Below, one piece after another: positions 5,389-7,768 of a stretch of DNA of 7,768 nt. Both the position numbers and the translations under genes were made by a program. The stretch lies in contig JAOABT010000423.1 in NCBI GenBank assembly GCA_026418215.1, positions 1 through 7,768 on the forward strand. Reading direction: 5' to 3'. The notes beneath the pieces are model-generated. The model was not told the DNA's origin. It searched no databases and saw only the letters and a list, made by a program, of their open reading frames with translations. Position 1 is the first letter of the stretch; each line of letters opens with the position of its first letter. The DNA is from Clostridia bacterium. GTDB lineage: Bacteria; Bacillota; Clostridia; DSM-8532.

Positions 5389-6375
5389 TTAGGCAACATG
5401 CTTTCTATGTGCGGATCTGATTTCTTCCTGGTCGGTGGCTGCGTATATTTGGGTGGTGCTTGCGCTCTCGTGCCCGAGCATTGCTTGGATTTGCGGAAGG
5501 GTTGCGCCCGAGTAGTAGGCGTGTGTTGCCATGGTGTGCCTTAAGAGGTGCGGGAAGATGGGCCTATTGATACCGGCTGCCACCCCCAGCCTGGATATTA
5601 TTTTTTCAAGCATTCGTTTCCCCAACCTGTTATGAGGCTTTCTCTCACTGACAAATAATGCGTTATTATTATCGGTTCGAGTTTTGATATAATTTTGCAG
5701 ATAGAGCCTTGCTCTGTCATTAATATACACCTTACGCTCTTTATTGCCTTTCCCGATGACCATGCAGCTGTCGTCTTTCCAGTTGATGTCTGACAGGTTG
5801 AGTTTGTGAACCTCGTCCAGTCGGCAGCCTGTGGAGTAGAAGAACTCGATAATAGCCTTATCTCGAGCTGTCTTGCATTCCATTCTTAGGCGTTCAAGCT
5901 CTTCGCCGGTCAAGTGTTTGCGGCAGCGCTTTTCAGTTTTGATACTTGGTATTTTGCGACATGGGCTTTTAGATATATAGTCTTCATTCTCAAGCCAGCC
6001 GAAAAAGCTTTTGAGGATAGCCAAGAGCGTTGAGACCGATTTACGGGACAGGCCTTCCTGCTCTCTTAGGGCAAGATACATACGGATTTCCACGGTGGTT
6101 ATTGTGAGCGGGTCTTTCTGCATGCGTGACAAGAATTTAGTAAGTACAAGCCTGTAGTTTTTTAATGTTTCGGCTGATGCCCCGTCTACCTTCTTGGAGG
6201 CCAGAAACAGCTTGAGTATTTGTGGGGCACCGGTATATGGCACTAGGTCGGTAGATTTTGGGACGAGTTCATATTGGCTGAGTTCTTTGAGCATAGCTGT
6301 ACGGATTTGAGTTAATGTTTCGGCCGGGAGATAATCCACCAGCGAGATGACCTTGGTTATGACTTGCTCAAGCAT
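5389..6375 (-). CDS. Tyrosine recombinase / phage integrase (XerC/D-like)
   Basis: 328 aa from ATG 6373-6375, with AAAGGGTG 7 bases upstream. It has an N-terminal SAM-like core-binding domain (about 50-135, with NYRLVLTKFL and LLAILKSFFGWL) and a catalytic domain (about 150-328). All catalytic residues are visible: R185 (STGCRLDEV), K209 (GKGNKERKV), H276 and R279 (HLLRH), H302 (LGHES) and nucleophile Y311, with H-Y spacing of 9 as in XerD. The first 45 residues are an extra N-terminal helix region. It is a complete, probably active site-specific recombinase for integration or for resolution of a circular genome. It follows the methyltransferase gene after a 58-base gap. No att site can be identified without the host junction; the 120-base gap downstream is a candidate attP region. 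Confidence 0.92.
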   Translation of the reverse strand: MLEQVITKVISLVDYLPAETLTQIRTAMLKELSQYELVPKSTDLVPYTGAPQILKLFLASKKVDGASAETLKNYRLVLTKFLSRMQKDPLTITTVEIRMYLALREQEGLSRKSVSTLLAILKSFFGWLENEDYISKSPCRKIPSIKTEKRCRKHLTGEELERLRMECKTARDKAIIEFFYSTGCRLDEVHKLNLSDINWKDDSCMVIGKGNKERKVYINDRARLYLQNYIKTRTDNNNALFVSERKPHNRLGKRMLEKIISRLGVAAGINRPIFPHLLRHTMATHAYYSGATLPQIQAMLGHESASTTQIYAATDQEEIRSAHRKHVA

Positions 6376-6433
6376 GTTAATTCACCCTTTCTCATTCGTA
6401 AATAATTGTGGCAGGAAAATTTGGTAATGCGAA

Positions 6434-7552
6434 CTAACTCAACTCTATTTCTGCTATAGCTTTAAGGATTATGTAAAACTGCTGCGGAACTACGGCGTTT
6501 CCGAGGCACTTAAGTCTGTCCACCCTATTGGGAACCCCATTAGCCACTCTACCCACATTGGGTTCAACTGCCCAGTAGTCCCCTCCTTCAGCAAATACCC
6601 GGGTATACTGTCCCGGTCCTTCTGGCTCGGAGGTAACGTTGCATTCTTGGCATCTTGTGCTGTTGGCGTAGGCATCAGTTTGTAACCTTCCTGATATGCA
6701 ATCGCATCGTTTAGGTTTCTGCTCCGTTTCTCCGGGGTTTGCCATCTGTGTCCCTCTCCCGTTCTGAAATCCCTCGCCTGCGGTGTCGGATACATATTCA
6801 CAGCTGCTGCCAAATCCGGCGACCGTCGCGCTCTCTCCGATGGGCAATCTCCTCGTAAAGTGGCTTTGGGCGTCGGAAACATCTTCACTGCTGCCGGCAG
6901 TCCATTCCTTTTCTCCAAAGCAAAGTTTCCGCGTTTCTCCGCATCGTTCGCTGTCGGTGTAGGCCACATCTGAACAAATTCCTGAGGTGTCGGAGTTCTG
7001 CCCTCTTTGAATTTCTTTGATCTTACTGTCATCGATGCGGTTGGTGTCCCAAGCAATAATCCCGATTCTGTCTCTTTTGTGTAAGGCTCCAACATCGGCA
7101 GCTCCGTACACACACCATCCAACAGCGTACCCCAGCGAGGCCAAGTCATTGAGAACTCTTCCAAAGAACCGTCCATCTTCACTTGACAACAACCCTGGTA
7201 CATTTTCGCCCAATACCCATTTTGGTCTAAGCTCGCTAATGACTCGCCGGAACTCTCCCCAGAGATCACGCTCATCAAGAGACGCTTTACGTTTTCCTGC
7301 AACGCTGTGTGGTTGACACGGGAAACCTCCTGACAAGAGGGTGATTGCTCCGATTCCTCTATTTCTAACGCTATCTGCTGAAACATCCCTTACATCCCTC
7401 CATCTTGGTACATTAGGCCAGTGCTTTTCTAAAACCTTTGTAGGATAATCCGCATACTCACACTGCCCTACCGATGTAAAACCCGCCCATTCAGCCGCTA
7501 GATCAATTCCCCCGATGCCGGTGAACAGGCTGAAATGTATTAATTCCTTCAT
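6434..7552 (-). CDS. C5-cytosine DNA methyltransferase
   Basis: 372 aa from ATG 7550-7552, with AAAGGA (7562-7567) 9 bases upstream; an in-frame ATG at 7615 would add 21 residues but lacks a clear site. Conserved C5-MTase motifs: I, FSLFTGIGGIDLAAEW (7-22); IV, GGFPCQPHS with catalytic C79; VI, GENVPGLLS (115-123); VIII, HKRDRIGIIAWD (158-169); IX/X, VGRVANGVPNRVDRLKCLGNAVVPQQ (333-358). It transfers a methyl group from SAM to cytosine, in phages mostly for protection from restriction. The target-recognition stretch (about 170-325) is unusual: repeated V[AS][YD]T-type units (V196, V225, V254, 29 residues apart), low in hydrophobic residues. This is exactly where a second open frame is nested. 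No cognate endonuclease gene is visible. Confidence 0.93.
   Translation of the reverse strand: MKELIHFSLFTGIGGIDLAAEWAGFTSVGQCEYADYPTKVLEKHWPNVPRWRDVRDVSADSVRNRGIGAITLLSGGFPCQPHSVAGKRKASLDERDLWGEFRRVISELRPKWVLGENVPGLLSSEDGRFFGRVLNDLASLGYAVGWCVYGAADVGALHKRDRIGIIAWDTNRIDDSKIKEIQRGQNSDTSGICSDVAYTDSERCGETRKLCFGEKEWTAGSSEDVSDAQSHFTRRLPIGESATVAGFGSSCEYVSDTAGEGFQNGRGTQMANPGETEQKPKRCDCISGRLQTDAYANSTRCQECNVTSEPEGPGQYTRVFAEGGDYWAVEPNVGRVANGVPNRVDRLKCLGNAVVPQQFYIILKAIAEIELS
6490..7386 (-). CDS. Nested +1-frame ORF inside the methyltransferase gene, PTP-repeat protein (overprinting candidate)
   Basis: 298 codons, fully inside the methyltransferase gene, shifted +1. ATG 7384-7386 follows an in-frame TAA by one codon and has GGAGG (7397-7401) 10 bases upstream. 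The product looks like protein: an N-terminal part with LLMSVISGESSGESLASL and WAKMYQGC, then SMTWPRWGTLLDG, a repeat region with TPTAS, WPTPTAND, FPTPKAT, YPTPQARD and MPTPTAQD (threonines 114, 143, 172, 201 exactly 29 apart, then 240), often preceded by AAVxM, and the C-terminal LNPMWVEWLMGFPIGWTDL (274-292). From memory, phage proteins with [FW]PTPTAxD and VEWLMGxPxGWT motifs occur in databases, but they may themselves be frame-shifted copies of methyltransferase genes. Whether it is translated is unproven; conserved methyltransferase motifs in the other frame could impose part of the pattern. Confidence 0.5.
   Translation of the reverse strand: MFQQIALEIEESEQSPSCQEVSRVNHTALQENVKRLLMSVISGESSGESLASLDQNGYWAKMYQGCCQVKMDGSLEEFSMTWPRWGTLLDGVCTELPMLEPYTKETESGLLLGTPTASMTVRSKKFKEGRTPTPQEFVQMWPTPTANDAEKRGNFALEKRNGLPAAVKMFPTPKATLRGDCPSERARRSPDLAAAVNMYPTPQARDFRTGEGHRWQTPEKRSRNLNDAIAYQEGYKLMPTPTAQDAKNATLPPSQKDRDSIPGYLLKEGTTGQLNPMWVEWLMGFPIGWTDLSASETP
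6769..7050 (-). repeat. Degenerate 87-bp repeats in the methyltransferase target-recognition region
   Basis: Four copies of a CCNACRCC-centred unit occur at 87-base intervals: the threonine codons of the nested frame lie at 7045-7047, 6958-6960, 6871-6873 and 6784-6786. A fifth unit at about 6652-6675 is 117 bases further on. The copies share a GCAGCAGTGAAGATGT-like lead-in in two cases. The period is a whole number of codons (29), so repeats appear in both overlapping frames. Confidence 0.6.
7397..7401 (-). promoter_or_regulatory. Internal ribosome binding site for the nested ORF
   Basis: GGAGG on the minus strand lies 10 bases before ATG 7384-7386. It is formed by the Trp-Arg codons of the methyltransferase WRDVRD segment, so its presence may be a by-product of that conserved motif. 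The nearby bases read ATG TAA GGG ATG in the nested frame. Confidence 0.45.
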
Positions 7553-7610
7553 TGTCGTAAGTCCTTTCCCGTCGGAAAGGCGGCGCGCCTTTAAAAGCTT
7601 ACCTACGACA
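7553..7610 (-). promoter_or_regulatory. Structured leader of the methyltransferase gene with alternative hairpins
   Basis: Directly before ATG 7552, TGTCGTA and TACGACA (7604-7610 and 7553-7559) can form an outer helix. Inside, two perfect 7-bp hairpins exclude each other: AAAGGCG/CGCCTTT (7576-7582 with 7586-7592, 3-base loop) and CCTTTCC/GGAAAGG (7563-7569 with 7574-7580, 4-base loop). The second contains most of the AAAGGA ribosome site. The first includes the 8-bp palindrome GGCGCGCC (7582-7589). This is a possible translational switch or an autoregulatory operator; no known riboswitch is recognised. Confidence 0.5.
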
Positions 7611-7644
7611 TTCATTTAGTTCGTTTTAAATTCATAATTCGTAC

Positions 7645-7767
7645 TTACTCCCAATCCTCATCCAAAGTACAAACTGGCAACTCTTCTATTTCTTCCAAGA
7701 CCTCGGCTATGCTATAGCCCACGATTGTACCCTCATCATCGCTTGTTGGCGATTTCATGTCAGGCAT
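7645..7767 (-). CDS. Small acidic protein, C-terminal part or complete 40-aa ORF
   Basis: A minus-strand frame reading MPDMKSPTSDDEGTIVGYSI and then AEVLEEIEELPVCTLDEDWE ends with TAA at 7645-7647. The first ATG is one base from the window edge, so the true start may lie outside. The peptide is strongly acidic (DDE, LEEIEEL, DEDWE) with one predicted helix. I do not recognise it. The upstream end of the same operon continues beyond the window. Confidence 0.5.
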   Translation of the reverse strand: MPDMKSPTSDDEGTIVGYSIAEVLEEIEELPVCTLDEDWE

Positions 7768-7768
7768 A

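Noticed and set aside
7017..7316. 99-codon + strand frame opposite the methyltransferase
   Set aside because: Antisense to two better supported frames, no ribosome site and no recognisable motif.
1..7768. CRISPR array, tRNA, rRNA or insertion sequence
   Set aside because: No regularly spaced identical repeats, no cloverleaf-like sequence and no transposase with terminal repeats were found by eye.

Overview
This window looks like part of a temperate siphovirus or prophage of a Gram-positive, probably Clostridia-type (Firmicutes) host. The evidence is: strong AGGAGG-like ribosome sites on nearly every gene, a Dit plus tail-lysin/receptor-binding tail pair, a secreted 'copper amine oxidase N-terminal' stalk-domain protein, a membrane-anchored 3D-domain cell-wall protein, a tyrosine recombinase, and an ArpU/DUF1492-like late regulator. 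The host assignment is inference; no ribosomal or housekeeping gene is present. The first 19 bases are a Tn5/Nextera mosaic-end adapter, so the left edge is an assembly artefact and not biology.

Layout. Left arm, + strand: the 3' end of a distal tail protein gene (20-277), a 580-aa tail tip/receptor-binding protein (302-2044), then a separately transcribed gene with its own sigma-A-type promoter and terminator (2046-2753), which has the architecture of a moron. Around 2.7-2.96 kb two + strand terminators face a convergent minus-strand operon; between them lies a short minus-strand coding remnant (2793-2909). Right arm, minus strand, in transcription order from 7768 leftwards: the end of a small acidic protein, a C5 cytosine DNA methyltransferase, a tyrosine recombinase, a 3D-domain protein, four small, tightly coupled phage proteins (two with zinc-site Cys/His patterns), and a late-transcription-regulator-like protein with its own promoter and a TTG start. 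Lysis genes are not found downstream of the tail genes, where they would be expected; the 3D protein is the only visible cell-wall candidate.

The most unusual feature is in the methyltransferase gene. A second 298-codon frame (6490-7386, minus) is completely nested in it in the +1 frame. It starts one codon after an in-frame stop, has a GGAGG ribosome site 10 nt upstream of its ATG, and translates into a regular, protein-like sequence with repeated [FYW]PTPxA units spaced exactly 29 residues apart and a WVEWLMGFPIGW-type C terminus. The methyltransferase frame keeps all expected catalytic motifs, but its target-recognition region is an odd repetitive stretch exactly where the nested frame is most regular. 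This may be a genuine overprinted gene pair. The methyltransferase start is additionally preceded by two mutually exclusive hairpins, one of which hides its ribosome site.
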